A stretch of DNA of 64,000 bases from Lepisosteus oculatus. Its lineage: Eukaryota; Chordata; Actinopteri; Semionotiformes; Lepisosteidae. The notes below the pieces were generated by a model that was given only the letters and a program-made list of their open reading frames with translations, had not been told where the DNA came from and searched no databases. Of the stretch, positions 42,001-51,485 are shown in pieces; positions within the stretch are counted from its first letter, which is position 1; each line of letters opens with the position of its first letter. Both the position numbers and the translations under genes were made by a program. The DNA is taken from the NCBI RefSeq assembly GCF_040954835.1, contig NC_090698.1:52524284-52588283 (forward strand), given 5' to 3'.

Positions 42001-42480
42001 ATCTGGTACTTCAGAAAGATACAGTAATACTAAATTGTGGGAATTGTTAAATACTGTATCTGTAGGATGAAAGTTCATAATGTTGTTTTCCCCATCGAAA
42101 ACAAATTGCACTGCCTTTAAACTGTGACAGTTTTAAATATTTGAAGTATTTTAATATAAGGTTTTAGACTGCATGAAAACTGAACTCATATTTTAAAAAG
42201 AAATTAAAAACACATCTCTATTTTAACATATAAGACACATGTTATTTCATCTGATTCCACATTCACTTAGCTGGTATTGGTAGCTGGATGTAGAGTTAGT
42301 CCTTTGTTGTGGATAGCTAATTTAACAGTCCTCAGAAATTCACATCACTAATGGTAATCTTTTACATTCAAACAAGAACTTTTTTTGTACAGTACATTGT
42401 TTCACAGTAGCTTAGTTACTTACAGCTAGATCATCACTGAAATCAATTTCATCCAAATCCAAATATTCAGGGGCATCCAT
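16427..42480 (-). CDS. SNCAIP: SNCAIP, synphilin-1 (alpha-synuclein interacting protein), nine coding exons
   Basis: Synphilin-1 is a cytoplasmic scaffold that binds alpha-synuclein and ubiquitin ligases such as parkin and SIAH, and is found in Lewy bodies (family knowledge). Joined on the minus strand, exons 42424-42480, 31833-31905, 24721-25583, 21108-21287, 19871-19984, 19032-19157, 18212-18381, 17901-17993 and 16427-17498 total 2748 nt, 915 residues plus stop; the human protein has 919. Every junction has AG/GT borders and keeps frame. In order the protein has the acidic N-terminus MDAPEYLDLDEIDFSDD, a basic SKFRPVKRVSPLKH motif, a GELEHYDLDMDEILDVPYIK motif, ankyrin-type repeats from about residue 336 to 510, a coiled coil near 515-555, and a long low-complexity C-terminus with SSKRRTSQNLKLRVTFEEPV and an asparagine run. 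The start has a strong Kozak context (AACCATGG). Identity was judged by eye against the remembered human protein. Confidence 0.97.
17901..17993 (-). CDS. SNCAIP: SNCAIP coding exon 8 (coiled coil)
   Basis: This 93-nt exon keeps phase 2 at both ends and encodes EQTTERITLQTQLQQLLETQ and then QMEEGTLANTP. The leucine/glutamine heptads complete the coiled coil. Its acceptor is CTTGCAG and its donor GTGTGC. The frame is shown only by joining it to its neighbours. The phase-2 end also fits the candidate terminal exon at 14472-14553. Confidence 0.95.
18212..18381 (-). CDS. SNCAIP: SNCAIP coding exon 7 (ankyrin end and coiled-coil start)
   Basis: This 170-nt exon encodes TLVEYGANVTIQNQQGEKPS through VVKLTKQLK and ends in phase 2 (GA) before GTAAGC, so the Glu codon is split with exon 8. 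It holds the last ankyrin motif and begins the heptad-rich coiled coil known in the human protein to contact alpha-synuclein. The segment CSRYLVVVETCMSLASQVVK is unchanged from human as far as I can recall it. Confidence 0.97.
19032..19157 (-). CDS. SNCAIP: SNCAIP coding exon 6
   Basis: This 126-nt exon (42 codons, phase 0 at both ends) has a TCTTCCTCTTCAG acceptor and a GTACAT donor. It encodes EKILLWLLQFMQEQGISLDE and then VDHYGNSAVHTASQHGHLGCIQ, containing another ankyrin-type GNSAVHxAxxxGxxxC core. Confidence 0.97.
19871..19984 (-). CDS. SNCAIP: SNCAIP coding exon 5
   Basis: This 114-nt exon (38 codons, phase 0 at both ends) follows a TTTTTTGCTGCAG acceptor and ends before GTAAGG. It encodes NGRLECVRWMVSETEAIAEL and then SCTRDHPSLIHYAACYGQ, which continues the ankyrin region and aligns with human residues without gaps. 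Confidence 0.97.
20150..20330 (+). mobile_element. CR1-type LINE 3' end in SNCAIP intron 4... exon 4/5 interval
   Basis: The plus strand reads RVPYTKVWNKLPS, stop, VVKVITVASFKRQLDSCINA and LLGIKLDRW, the usual C-terminal end of CR1-type ORF2, and closes with a CTTTCTCATGTTCTTATG terminus. It lies in the 1.1-kb intron between SNCAIP exons 4 and 5, antisense to the gene. Confidence 0.7.
20458..21050 (+). repeat. 5S-rRNA-derived SINE (SINE3-like), near full length
   Basis: The head resembles 5S rRNA from GCCATATCACCCTG through AAGCTAACCAGGTGTGAGCC to GTACCTGGATGGGAGACC, keeping the internal pol III promoter blocks (box A and box C). A central block GGATGAGACGTAAAACCGAG and a 3' block GTAAAGCGCTTTGAGTGGAG follow, with an (ATT)n tail at 21020-21049. 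It is intronic in SNCAIP, antisense. Confidence 0.88.
21108..21287 (-). CDS. SNCAIP: SNCAIP coding exon 4 (first ankyrin repeat)
   Basis: This 180-nt symmetric exon (60 codons, phase 0 at both ends) encodes PHLAVDNLETIHDENGNN and onward to LTPAGLSIK. The HDENGNNLLHVSASQGHAEC core is a clear ankyrin repeat and is almost the same as in human synphilin-1. The acceptor is GTGGCTGATAG and the donor GTAAGAGG. Because exons 4, 5 and 6 are all symmetric, skipping any of them would keep the frame. Confidence 0.97.
21468..21516. repeat. Perfect 19-bp hairpin containing a SINE fragment
   Basis: Arms AATCATATTCACTGGAGCT (21468-21486) and its exact reverse complement (21498-21516) flank an 11-nt loop AACCAGGTGTG. 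The loop plus adjoining arm bases, AGCTAACCAGGTGTGAGC, is identical to the box A region of the SINE copy about 1 kb away. Confidence 0.85.
21520..24720. other. Intron 3 of SNCAIP, no feature seen
   Basis: AT-rich intronic sequence with no repeat or exon I can support. The short open frames in it are not protein-like. Confidence 0.6.
24721..25583 (-). CDS. SNCAIP: SNCAIP coding exon 3 (large N-terminal exon)
   Basis: This 863-nt exon encodes residues 44-331 after a TTTTTCATTAG acceptor and ends in phase 0 at CTG before GTGAGT. It carries the SKFRPVKRVSPLKH motif, a Ser/Asp/Glu-rich variable segment, GELEHYDLDMDEILDVPYIK, FCVLSPVKS, and ends in KKVKSILNIVREGQISLL, the lead-in to the ankyrin region. 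The motifs match human synphilin-1, while the linkers between them have diverged, as expected for a disordered N-terminus. An open frame continues past the donor on both sides but is intronic. Confidence 0.97.
29234..29605 (+). repeat. Fish interspersed repeat ending in (GGAT)n
   Basis: It runs from ATGGTGCAGTTGTTAG through TTTGCATAGGCTTCCTC, GGTTTCCTCCCACAGTC, a CCTGTGATTGACTG block and GGCAGGGATAGCCTCC to a GGATGGATGGAT tail. This is a very common tRNA-related SINE-like element of fish genomes. Other copies in the window are at 51486, 52440 and 63866. It lies in SNCAIP intron 2. Confidence 0.75.
30563..31140 (+). repeat. 5S-rRNA-derived SINE, second near-full copy
   Basis: Same architecture as the copy at 20458, with GTACCTGGATGGGAGACC kept and an ATT-rich tail. 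A few small deletions occur in the central block. It lies in SNCAIP intron 2. Confidence 0.88.
31833..31905 (-). CDS. SNCAIP: SNCAIP coding exon 2
   Basis: This 73-nt exon starts in phase 0 after a TTTTTAG acceptor and encodes YSVTSLKTIPELCRRC followed by DSQNEDRQ, nearly identical to human synphilin-1 residues 20-43. It ends in phase 1 at CAAG before GTATTG. It is separated from exon 1 by about 10.5 kb of intron and from exon 3 by about 6.2 kb. Confidence 0.96.
31906..34158. other. Part of SNCAIP intron 1, unassigned
   Basis: Mostly AT-rich. About 33000-33830 is slightly richer in GC and may be an old DNA transposon, but I could not recover a readable transposase frame or terminal repeats, so it is left unassigned. 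Confidence 0.4.
34159..34325 (+). repeat. 5S-derived SINE 3' tail joined to a fold-back half element
   Basis: From 34159 to about 34269 is the SINE 3' end (GGTGGAGGGGAGTCCCC through AAAGCGCTATATA and an (ATT)n tail). It is directly followed by ATTCCATGCTGAAAAAAGAA and a CCTTCTTCAGGTGTG segment, one arm of the fold-back family seen at 1361. Confidence 0.65.
35386..35505 (+). repeat. Fragment of the fish (GGAT)n-type repeat
   Basis: Only the start (CAGCCCAGTAGTGCAAGGGG) and the end (GGATAGGCTCTGGGCC, CCTGAAATGGATAAGCG) are left, with the middle deleted. Confidence 0.5.
36370..37620 (+). mobile_element. Decayed Tc1/mariner-like DNA transposon
   Basis: The plus strand keeps recognisable Tc1 transposase stretches interrupted by stops and indels: nucleotide blocks such as AGTGGCAGCATCATATTATG, GTCAGGATTGATGAAAGTGG, CAGGACAATTAACTGAAGCA and GAGCAATTTTGCAAAGAAGA correspond to the catalytic core and C-terminus. 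The left end reads AAAAGCATTCAATACCCTGC. No intact transposase can be made. It lies in SNCAIP intron 1. Confidence 0.75.
38070..38650. repeat. GC-rich block, probable transposon fragment
   Basis: The stretch is much richer in G+C than both flanks and contains CACGCCCGGGCCGACGGCAG near its start. The abrupt composition change suggests an insertion. I cannot name the family and see no long protein-like frame. Confidence 0.35.
39850..40990 (+). mobile_element. Decayed L2-type LINE, reverse transcriptase to C-terminus
   Basis: Broken plus-strand frames contain LQGSVLGS (the RT motif), a VTLDKCL block like L2 LGVTLDN, and LAPCCQSHLIQNS like HWLPV-RI-FK-L. The order matches the second half of an L2 ORF2. 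Numerous stops and shifts show it is dead. The longest frame (163 codons from 40461) is in the wrong register for parts of it and is not a gene. Confidence 0.7.
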
Positions 42481-42532
42481 GGTTTCTCTGCAGAAACATC
42501 ATGTGAAGTCAGACTCCTGGTACACCGTGGAC
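42424..42532 (-). CDS. SNCAIP: SNCAIP coding exon 1 with 5'UTR segment
   Basis: The ATG is at 42480-42478 and encodes residues 1-19, ending in phase 0 before a consensus GTAAGT donor at 42418-42423. The exon begins at 42532, just after a pyrimidine-rich tract and CAG acceptor (42533-42535), so at least one untranslated first exon and the promoter must lie farther upstream. The untranslated part is 52 nt long and contains two tandem ATG codons in another frame (see the uORF entry). Confidence 0.95.
42467..42502 (-). promoter_or_regulatory. Upstream ORF overlapping the SNCAIP start codon
   Basis: Two tandem ATGs at 42502-42500 and 42499-42497 open an 11-codon frame that runs through the SNCAIP ATG in a different frame and stops at TGA 42469-42467. 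The first ATG has a weak context (C at -3) and the SNCAIP ATG a strong one, so leaky scanning is expected. A role in limiting synphilin-1 translation is inferred from the layout alone. Confidence 0.55.
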
Positions 42533-45500
42533 CTGAGGATGAAAAGAATGTCATCTCAGTTGTTAAGAAAGTACACACATGTGTAAAGTTGATGTTTACA
42601 ACTGTTTATAAAAGGTATGTATAGTATTCTGTGATGTTTACAGCAGTAAAATAAAAAATAAAAATAAAAGTAACAGTGACAAGCTACCCATGCTCCTTAA
42701 AACTACTAAAAAGAAAACACCAGCTTTTTGTACTACTTACGTACGTGGAATAAATGTGCTTTATTCAGATATACAGAAAGACTTATTTAATCTAAAAACA
42801 TCAATACCTTTGAATTTTTGGTGTTTTATATTAAATGTAAAAAAGTAAATGTCAATTAAAAGAATCTCAAAGGAACATTAGGTCTCGCTCAGCTTGTATG
42901 GAAGTTATGAAACTTACGTTAGGTTAGACAATAATATAATTTTAAAGAATATCTAGAATAAAGAATACATTTTTAAAGGACAAAGGAATATATCGAATGT
43001 GCAAATACTGTATCTCCCTGCCACACTAGGAGAACACATTCCCTTAATCTCCTTACACCACATAATGCTTTTAGCTGTGCGGCTCGGTTCAGTGCAAACT
43101 TGAGGCAGTCCTTACAGTGCTGCTGCCCTCCTGTGTTCCAGGAAGACCCAGGAGTCCAGATGCCTGATTGATGTAGTCAGCCACCCCCTTTCCCTAGGGA
43201 CCACTGCCTTGACATTCTGAAGTCAATGGTCAGATGTAAAGGCACACATGTCTTACATGAGGTACAGAACTTGCCAGGTTTTTTATCTGTTCTTGCATTC
43301 CCTCAGCCTCCAATATACGGTACACTCCCGGCGACTAAATATGTATTCTACTAGAATGTCTTTTTTTTCACTATTTCAACTGGTTTGGTTGGCAAATAAA
43401 TCATCCCTTTCTTAATATTTGCTTTTGTAGAATTGTATGAAATGTGCTCCCTAAAACTGTGGTATCCCCTCCTTAATACCCTATTGCTTATTATAAATTA
43501 CACTCTTCAGCTGCCTACATCTAATCATGTAGCAATCCGTTAATTATTACATGATTCAGATACATAACAGAGCTGAGAAAACTTATGGCCTAGTCATTTT
43601 TTGCTTTTTTCTGATGCCTATTTCTTTTTTTTAATTTATGTCAAAAAGGTTATTTAGTTGAGAGTTTTTAAAGTGAGAAAATGTGTAGACATGCTATTTG
43701 ATTTATTCAATGCTTGATTTCTTAAAGTTCAATGCAAGATTATATAAACCAAGCTTTTAACTTTATTCTTCACAAATTGCTACCTGTGAATTGAAGCACC
43801 AAGAGTCTTGACTGATTTTCTTCTTTATCAAAGTCACTTGTGGATGAATTCTTTCACAGTTGTTTGTTTTGTTTTGTTTGAGCTGAGCATGCAACATACA
43901 GTACTTCAGGTTTTAAGCTTTATAGGTCATGAGAATGTATAGAGATATTTCACAATAGGAAAGTGTTTTGCAATATTACACCAGGAGGTAAAAAAAAACA
44001 AGATCTTACTTTGTAATGAGTTATTAACCCTTAACCTGTTAAGAGTAAAGAATGTACTAAGCTTGATTTTTCCTTCACTGTGTTTTCCTGCTGTACATTT
44101 ACCTTGTACTGTATGTAAAACATTCTGAGGTGTTGCTCACCAAGAAAAGGCAGTCCATAAACTGAAAATTTTTTTTATTGGAAAAAATGAAGGCAAAATT
44201 ACAAATGAGATTAATTTATCCAAAAATACAGACTTGAAAACCTCACAATCTTTAACACAATCCCTTTTTACGTTTTTACTTAAAAATAGTTAATTGACTA
44301 ATTAATGTAATTAGTTTTGTAAAAGCAAAGTATTATTAAACACAATCTTTATATTTTCTAAGAATCTTATGTGCAAACAAATCTAATTTATTACCTTTAA
44401 ATGAAATAATAAGATCTGGAATTGGTCAAAACTTGGAATTATTTTGAAGATTAAGATAATTACAAAAAACACAAAACTGAAGATTATTTGTGGGACTTCA
44501 GTAAAACGTTCGATGTACATTACAGAAACTTTAACATAAGTTTGTTATTTAACATAAAATATTGCACAAGAATTGATTACTAATAGCTGGCGAGTAAAGA
44601 ATTATTAATAAAATAAAGCATTTATTGATAAAATATATACACAAATATAAATTCTGTTAAGTTCTGAGCTGGGATGGATGAATGTTTTTTTTTACACATA
44701 AAAAACACATTTCGCAAACTGGTTGAATATAAAACTTTAAAGATAAAACCCACGCATCACAGTAATACAACACATTTTCACAGACTGTATAGGGCATTTG
44801 TGATAAGAAAAATAGGCTGCGCAAAAGGGTTTCAGACAACATAGGTACTGAAGTTACAAGGGCACTGCAGTTTTAAGTAAGGGTAAGCCACTTGGTCAGC
44901 TATCAAGATAAAGAATGAGTTACAGTAATAATTTCTTAATATAGAACAGATCTACTGTATTACTGACATACAATGTGAAAGCTACTCTGTAAAAGCTCAA
45001 AATGTATGAAACTGACTGGAATATGACCAAGGACAAAAACCTTTTACAGGTTAATTTGTTAAAGACTTAATTGAAAATATTATAGTAAAGAGCACAACAG
45101 AAACCTAATATGTAAAAGTGTCTTAGGGATTACCGTTTAAAAAATAATTAAAAGAATCAAAGTATGACATAAACAGTTGTTCTCACTGAAGATCCCTGAA
45201 AATAAAATGAACATACCCTACGACATATGTGTCTTCATGGTGTATTATTCAAAAGTACTGAAATAAGAAATTCTCCTGAAAATGACTTAATGAAATATAT
45301 CGAGCACCTATGCGGGTTATGTTTAAGCTTCATGTGCCAGAAGCAGAATATTCTTCTCTACTTGTATTTGCTGCCTAAATAAGTAAATATGTACTCTTAT
45401 TTTCCATTGTCTTTCTCTTTATTGAGAGCCGAGTCTGAGACATTGCTTGCATATTGTCTATTTCAAAATGTGTCCCTGTAATTTGGAACACTGATCCAAT

Positions 45501-45564
45501 TAAACAGTGTCTGCAATCCAGGACAGTACCTTTTACTCTTCGAAAGGATCTATAATCAATTATT
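42533..45564. other. Upstream SNCAIP intron / receptor downstream region
   Basis: No exon or named repeat can be supported. 43080-43210 is slightly GC-richer but shows no promoter-like CpG cluster. Confidence 0.5.
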
Positions 45565-45570
45565 TTTATT
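45565..45570 (-). terminator. Candidate poly(A) signal of the V1R-like receptor
   Basis: AATAAA on the minus strand, about 215 nt past the receptor stop. Other copies lie at 45767-45772 (too close to the stop to be likely), 45418-45423 and 44621-44626, so the 3' end is uncertain. Confidence 0.25.
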
Positions 45571-45783
45571 GTTAAACAAAAACAAAAGAAGTGACATGCT
45601 TGTCTGCAAAATGCCTCTTTGAAAGCACACTTCTCATCCTGCTGATGAACACATAATCTTCCTTGTCCCATACTGTTTCCATCATGTTGGCACTGATATA
45701 CAGTATGTACTGTATGTGTCCAGAACAGGTACTGATTTCTGTTATAGAGCAGCAGCACAAATCATATTTATTCATCACCCTGC

Positions 45784-46788
45784 TCACTCTGCGTATGGTG
45801 ACCTGAGTACAGTGGCTAGTTGTTCCTTTGCCTTGTTCAATTTTAAAAAACATAACGGTCTCAGAACAGTCCTCGTTTTGTAGCTCATAGCAATGAAAAT
45901 GAAAGGACTGAGAGCAGAATAGGCAGAAGACAGTATGGCAAGCAGCACTGGAAAAAAATAATAAGAACCCAACTTGTCTAGGAACTGCAGCAGAGTATAA
46001 TGGGAAACCCACAGACCACACACAAGAAACATCAGAGGCAAAACAAGTTTGGAAGCCATGAAAACCTCACTCTCTGATTTGTCTTCACCAATCCAGATGT
46101 CTCCATAACTTGCAACACGATATTCTCTCAAAAGCAACACAATCCGCACGCAAACAAGGAACAAAACCGTCAGTGGCAACACATCTACGACAGTTAAAAC
46201 AACCACACCATACAGGAGCTGTACCTCAGAGTTAGAATATTTCACTTGACATGCAACGTGAGTCCAGTTTCTGTTATCAGTCACATTGTGTAAACTCTCT
46301 CCTTTCTCAACAAAGAATAAGAGAGGGCAGCTTACTCCAACTGCAGTGGCCCACAGCACTGCCATAACAAAGCAAAGCACTGCGTTCCTGTTCACACTGG
46401 GTGTTGCAGTTAAAGGATGAACGACCCGGTTGAGCCTGATAACATAGAACAATGCCACAAAGAGAGTAAACCAGATGGCAAGCATGTCGGTGAAGGTAGA
46501 GGTGAATGTGATAATCTTGCAGCCAGCTGTATTGAATATCTCCACATTTCCGGCAATGGAAACAATGCTTAGCAAGTTCACAACCAAGATCCTGGTCAAG
46601 TGAATGAGAGCGGTGTTCAGGAGCAGCATGCATGACGTTCTCTGTCGCTGGGCTAAGTATTTCCATGTACCAAGAAGCAGGATTGAGTTACCCACAAAGC
46701 CAATCAAGCCTAGGACAAGGTAAGCAATCCATTCTGTATCACTTGATAAAATTGGCATCCTATTAAAATAATTCATGCTTTTCGGCAT
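45784..46788 (-). CDS. Intronless vomeronasal type-1 / ORA-like seven-transmembrane receptor (possible ancV1R)
   Basis: The 334-residue frame encodes a complete chemosensory-type GPCR. Hydrophobic spans lie near residues 20-42, 52-76, 92-118, 136-160, 190-220, 246-270 and 276-302. Cys90 at the start of TM3 and Cys180 in the second extracellular loop are placed for the usual disulfide. That loop has sequons NVT (168) and NWT (174), a typical V1R/ORA feature. TM7 ends in AYSALSPFIFI, like the SPF motif of V1R/ORA proteins. TM3 reads FVALFYVIRL with HP in the next loop and lacks the DRY motif, which argues against ordinary class A receptors. T2R taste receptors are the main alternative. The start could be Met1, Met5 or Met11. 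It is same-strand, about 3.3 kb upstream of the SNCAIP start exon. AncV1R is a single V1R conserved across bony vertebrates; assignment here is a hypothesis. Confidence 0.85.
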   Translation of the reverse strand: MPKSMNYFNRMPILSSDTEWIAYLVLGLIGFVGNSILLLGTWKYLAQRQRTSCMLLLNTALIHLTRILVVNLLSIVSIAGNVEIFNTAGCKIITFTSTFTDMLAIWFTLFVALFYVIRLNRVVHPLTATPSVNRNAVLCFVMAVLWATAVGVSCPLLFFVEKGESLHNVTDNRNWTHVACQVKYSNSEVQLLYGVVVLTVVDVLPLTVLFLVCVRIVLLLREYRVASYGDIWIGEDKSESEVFMASKLVLPLMFLVCGLWVSHYTLLQFLDKLGSYYFFPVLLAILSSAYSALSPFIFIAMSYKTRTVLRPLCFLKLNKAKEQLATVLRSPYAE

Positions 46789-48979
46789 GGGAAATTAAAT
46801 ATATGCATTGCATATATATACATAAGCACTTTAAGTTACATATACTGAACATTCATATGTTCTCAAGCAACGCACTTCATCTCGTCATACCACATGAATA
46901 AATCCTCTGCTAGTTCCCTGTGTTGTTTTGCTAGAAGCGTTCCTGGTAAAAAAAAACAAATCTGAACAGTAAACAATTAAAACCCCTCCTGCTCCAATGA
47001 ACACTAGAGCGTAAATCTCAGGAGTCATTAATCAAAAGCAAAGTCATTAAGAACCACTTTATTACACATTAGAACACAGAGGATTTTAGAAGATTCCTGG
47101 TACAAAAAGGTTTTCTTCAGCATGTGACATATTATATCTTACACATTAGGACATAGTAATATTAATTTAAATTTAATTTATAGGTTCTTGTTATACGCAG
47201 AAGACAACGTCTCAGTGGATACTGAAAATGCCTTAGTTGCCAGCTCTACAAGACTTCAGCAAAGCATGAAAACAATAATCCTATTTTACATATCCGATTT
47301 AATCAAAGTATGTTTTGAAAAAGGATAACGACTAATATTGTAATGCAGCTTTTTGTAGTCAGACTTCAATCCAGTACAAAACTTGTGCAAAATAACATCT
47401 TATTTAAATAACCGTCTCATTTTAATATAACTTCAGATACTTAAATTACACAGAAAATGTTTGATTGCAAACAGGTCACTAACATCATTCATTAGATCAT
47501 TAAACCACACTGCCAAAACATAACTAATAACGAGAACCAAGCTAAATAGTATATTTCCCTTGCTTAATTTGAAAGGGACATGGTGAACATTAACAACAAT
47601 AACAGCAGAACTGATTTTGAAGAAGTATTATTTTTCTAGATTTCAAAATGGAAGTAGTTTACAATCCGTAGATGAGTATACTATACTGTAGCTTCATCCG
47701 CTGCTATACCATGAACTGTACAACATGCACACAAACAAAATGGTCTTGGAGGTACATGATCAGGTTTTACTGGATCATTCCAGATATGCAAAACTTAACC
47801 CCTATCTTGTTTTTTTTATTATACTGTATATTGAAAGAATTTATCTACATCTGATCTGAAATTAATACACAAATTCCACTGAAAAAGTTCATGAGGGATG
47901 ATGGACCAGACACATAGAACACAGAACTACAACTTTACATGCTCTTGCAGGTGTTTTTGCTACCTGGTTTTATCAGTTTTCAGGTAAGCAATTCCCATTT
48001 ATTGACAGCTTTCCACAACTTTAGGAATAGCTACACAACCATAAACTCAAGAGCTCCACAAACAAGCTCAGGATATTATTAAAATGTAGCTGTAACAGCA
48101 CATGACGTGTTTTGACCAAAAGAGAATGAGCTCTTTTCATATAAAATAGTTATTGTAATATCCAAATTGATTCTTTAACATTGTAAGTGAACTTCTACTG
48201 CCCTGTTATAAGACCCTGTCTTTATTTAATGTGGAAATGTGATGGTTGGTGTATTAAAAAACGTTTTTATTGCCTGACCTGTCACACTCCTGGAAACAGT
48301 CATCAGAAGGACAGCAGTATATCAACGGGTAATATAACAGAGAATGAAAACGGAATATTTTCATGGCTGGATCCTTTTGGAATTTGTCCATTGCTTCATG
48401 TTTGCGATATTTCCGTTATAAATATAACTTATTTTGTAGTTTAAATTAATCAAAGTATATATTTCACTATATACTCTCTAGGTGATTAATATATATATAT
48501 GTTATACATAAACAATTACGATTTAATTTAAATCAGTTGATCTCTAGCAGCCGTTTGTATGGAACCAGTGAATGAAAGAGATTTTGCAATCATTTTACTT
48601 CCACTGCTGCATAAATGAATCACCAAGTAACTGAAACTTTATATTCAATCTTTGAAGTTAATAGGTTCAATATAATTATATATTTTGATTTTTTTTGTTT
48701 GGTTTCTAACCACAAAATGGCAGATAGCATTGGAAATACGGTGCAATTAAATTTACAAAAAAGGTAATGAACTTCAAAAAGGTTTCTGTACTGTAAGCTT
48801 TTATGTTTCATTTTATTTTCTAACAAAATTGGCTTCCTTTGAAAGCTGACCCTTTCATTTTTCTGCTGTCTAAAAATACCATCACCCTAAACAGACCGCA
48901 AGTGGCAAAGTCAGAAAGCAGACATCCCTAAAACAGCTACAGTATTTAAGTATTTGCCGTTATTTGGAATACAGCCATA
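46789..48979. other. Region upstream of the receptor, nothing recognised
   Basis: AT-rich sequence without a supportable gene. It would contain the receptor promoter if the gene has no 5' untranslated exon, but I see no clear core promoter motif that stands out from the AT background. Confidence 0.5.
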
Positions 48980-49332
48980 TACAGTGCAGTCCATTCGTAT
49001 TTGGGCAGTGACAATTTGTGCTGTTTTGGCTCTGTACTCCAGCACATTGGATTTGAAATAAACAATGGCTATGAGGTTAAAGTGCAGAATGTCAGCTTTA
49101 ATTCGAGGGTATTTATGCCTATATTAGGTAAACCATATGGGAATCACAACCCTTTTTATCCCCCCATTTCATGGGACCAGGTCATTGTCCTGCTGCGAGG
49201 TGAAGTGCCAATGCGTTTTGAAGCATTTGGTTGGATCTGAGCAGATAAGATGCTAGATTTCAATGTGCTGGAATACAGAGCCAAAACAACAAAAATTTTG
49301 TCACTCTCCAAATACTTACGGACTACACTGTA
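48980..49332. mobile_element. Tc1/mariner-type MITE with TA target duplication
   Basis: The left end TACAGTGCAGTCCATTCGTA and the reverse complement of the right end (TACAGTGTAGTCCGTAAGTA) begin terminal inverted repeats that can be followed for about 70 bp, to CTCTGTA-TCCAGCACATTG. A TA dinucleotide flanks both sides. The 353-bp element has no transposase. Confidence 0.88.
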
Positions 49333-49670
49333 TAGAATAAGATTACAAATGGCAGGAGCTCAATTTGCTTCTTAGGCTGCTGGTAGTATAATGCATTATA
49401 TCAGAAAATATCATCAAAGCACCTATCAACACTGTCATGATGATATATTATTTTATTACTACTATTAATTTACTTAACAGATACACTTATCCAGGTCAAC
49501 CTACAATATGGACAAATAATTTTAGATACACAGACAAATAGTGCAGGTAAAAAGGGAAAAAAATAAAACAACAAAATGTTAACACAAAGTATTTTCCAGA
49601 GTCAACAATGTGACTAAGAAGCATGCAGGGAAGCAATTAAAAAGGCAAACAAAATGTTAGACTAGTTTAC

Positions 49671-49960
49671 CAACTATACCAGGACCTATAGTAGATTACT
49701 GATAAAATGAGGAAGAGCAGTGGTCCTAATACAGATCCCTGTGGCACTCCACTAAATGTAACATCCCAGTTGGAGTATTCAACGTCTTATCTGAACTCTC
49801 CTTCTTCTACTCTTTAATCATTTCAAATCAGCACATTACCTTGAAAGCCCAGTATCTGCAATTTGAAAATCTATCTTTTATGAGGATCTTTAAAAGATTT
49901 GGAAAAACAAAATACACCAAGTATGCACATCAGAGAGAACAGTCCTAACAAATCCTACTT
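49671..49960 (-). mobile_element. CR1-type LINE reverse transcriptase fragment
   Basis: The minus strand reads FSGVPQGSVLGPLLFLI, the conserved RT motif, preceded by diverged upstream sequence with DPHKR. It is cut off on both sides. Confidence 0.75.
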
Positions 49961-51485
49961 TAGGTTATAAAATATCATAGCACTAACATTTTATGATGAG
50001 TTAAAAAAAGAGAAATAGTGTGCTTATAACAATATGGTATTCAGACAAGAAAATATATCATATACAGTATATGTATTAATAATGTGACAGGTGAACAAAA
50101 AATTATCACTCTCATTCAGTCAGACCATGGGAATTAGTTATCAGTCATATGTATTTCTACCCAATGTATAAAGTGCTCCTAGTCTGTTAACTAACCCTCT
50201 GAAATAAACATGGGTTTCGGACAGAGACAAAGACAGGCTGGCTCTCATGTACTGTATCATGTGGGAGTAATCAATACTACTAGCTGATGTAACTGTGAGA
50301 AATGGATACAGAAGAGGTGACTTAAGGAGTGGGGTAGATGCTACTTTAAAGGGAATTCCAATAATTTGCCCCCTTACACATGCTTTAAAGTGCTAAATGT
50401 CACTTAAAACAACAGAAACCTACTATTAACGTGTTAGCTGCAAATCAAGATAGGCTGTATTTCATAATGTTACATCAGTTTAAATTCACATGTTGTTGCT
50501 CCCACTGGTAATGAGAAAACCGTCTTTAATCAAATCCCAGTACATTTCACAGGCTATATCAATATATGATAATACTAATTTCAGTTCATCAAAACAGCAT
50601 GCCTGACTGCAACTGATGCAGCCATCTAGAATGTGTATGAAATTTACGTCAGCAGAAAGCACACTGCAGTAAACTACAGTCCTGTCCAGCATGGTGCTTT
50701 CAGCGCTCAAAACAGATTGATAGGTGGCACTTGTGTTGCATGAGATGTTACTGAAAGTGTAGCTTCATTTAATCTCGTTTTTCTTAGTCAAATAATTATA
50801 TTTCTTGAAAATACAACATATTTTACATGTTATGTAAACATATAAAATATATAACCTAGCTACATTTTTAAAATGTAACATGGAGCCTGGATTGAACCTT
50901 GATTTTTTAATGTGCCTGGTGTCCCGGTGTCATTCTCCAAAAACAAGGAGTTTCATGGAGTGCCCATAAACTAATCAGAACAACTGAAATTAATTCTATT
51001 GCAATTTGCTGAAATATGGTTGCGGTAACGTATGCACCGCTTGACAAATGTTAAGATTATTTTATTGACTGCAAAAGGCTCGCAAAACAGTGATGCAAAG
51101 AATGGCATCTAGATGAAGGCAGCCTGCAATAATGGTGACAGTAATACTGTAGTTGATGTACAGTATGAAAAGACATAAACATGGTTGCAAATTTATTGAA
51201 TTCTATTTAAATATTATATTAAAATGTCTTGAGCGGTGCTTACAGTACCTCAAGAATGTAATGTACATAACGAGCATTAACATGTTTATATTCATGCACA
51301 CATAATGGTGTCATATTAAAAAAATCGAATCTAATCTTATTGACTTTGGCAAAATGCCTTTTCAGTCAGTCATATTCCATCAATGGTTAGGGATGGAGGA
51401 CACAAAATCACATTCCTCTGGGTACTCTACAATCCAATGGCACTGATAATTTGATTGGTTTCTGGGGAAACTGGCTCTGATGTGA

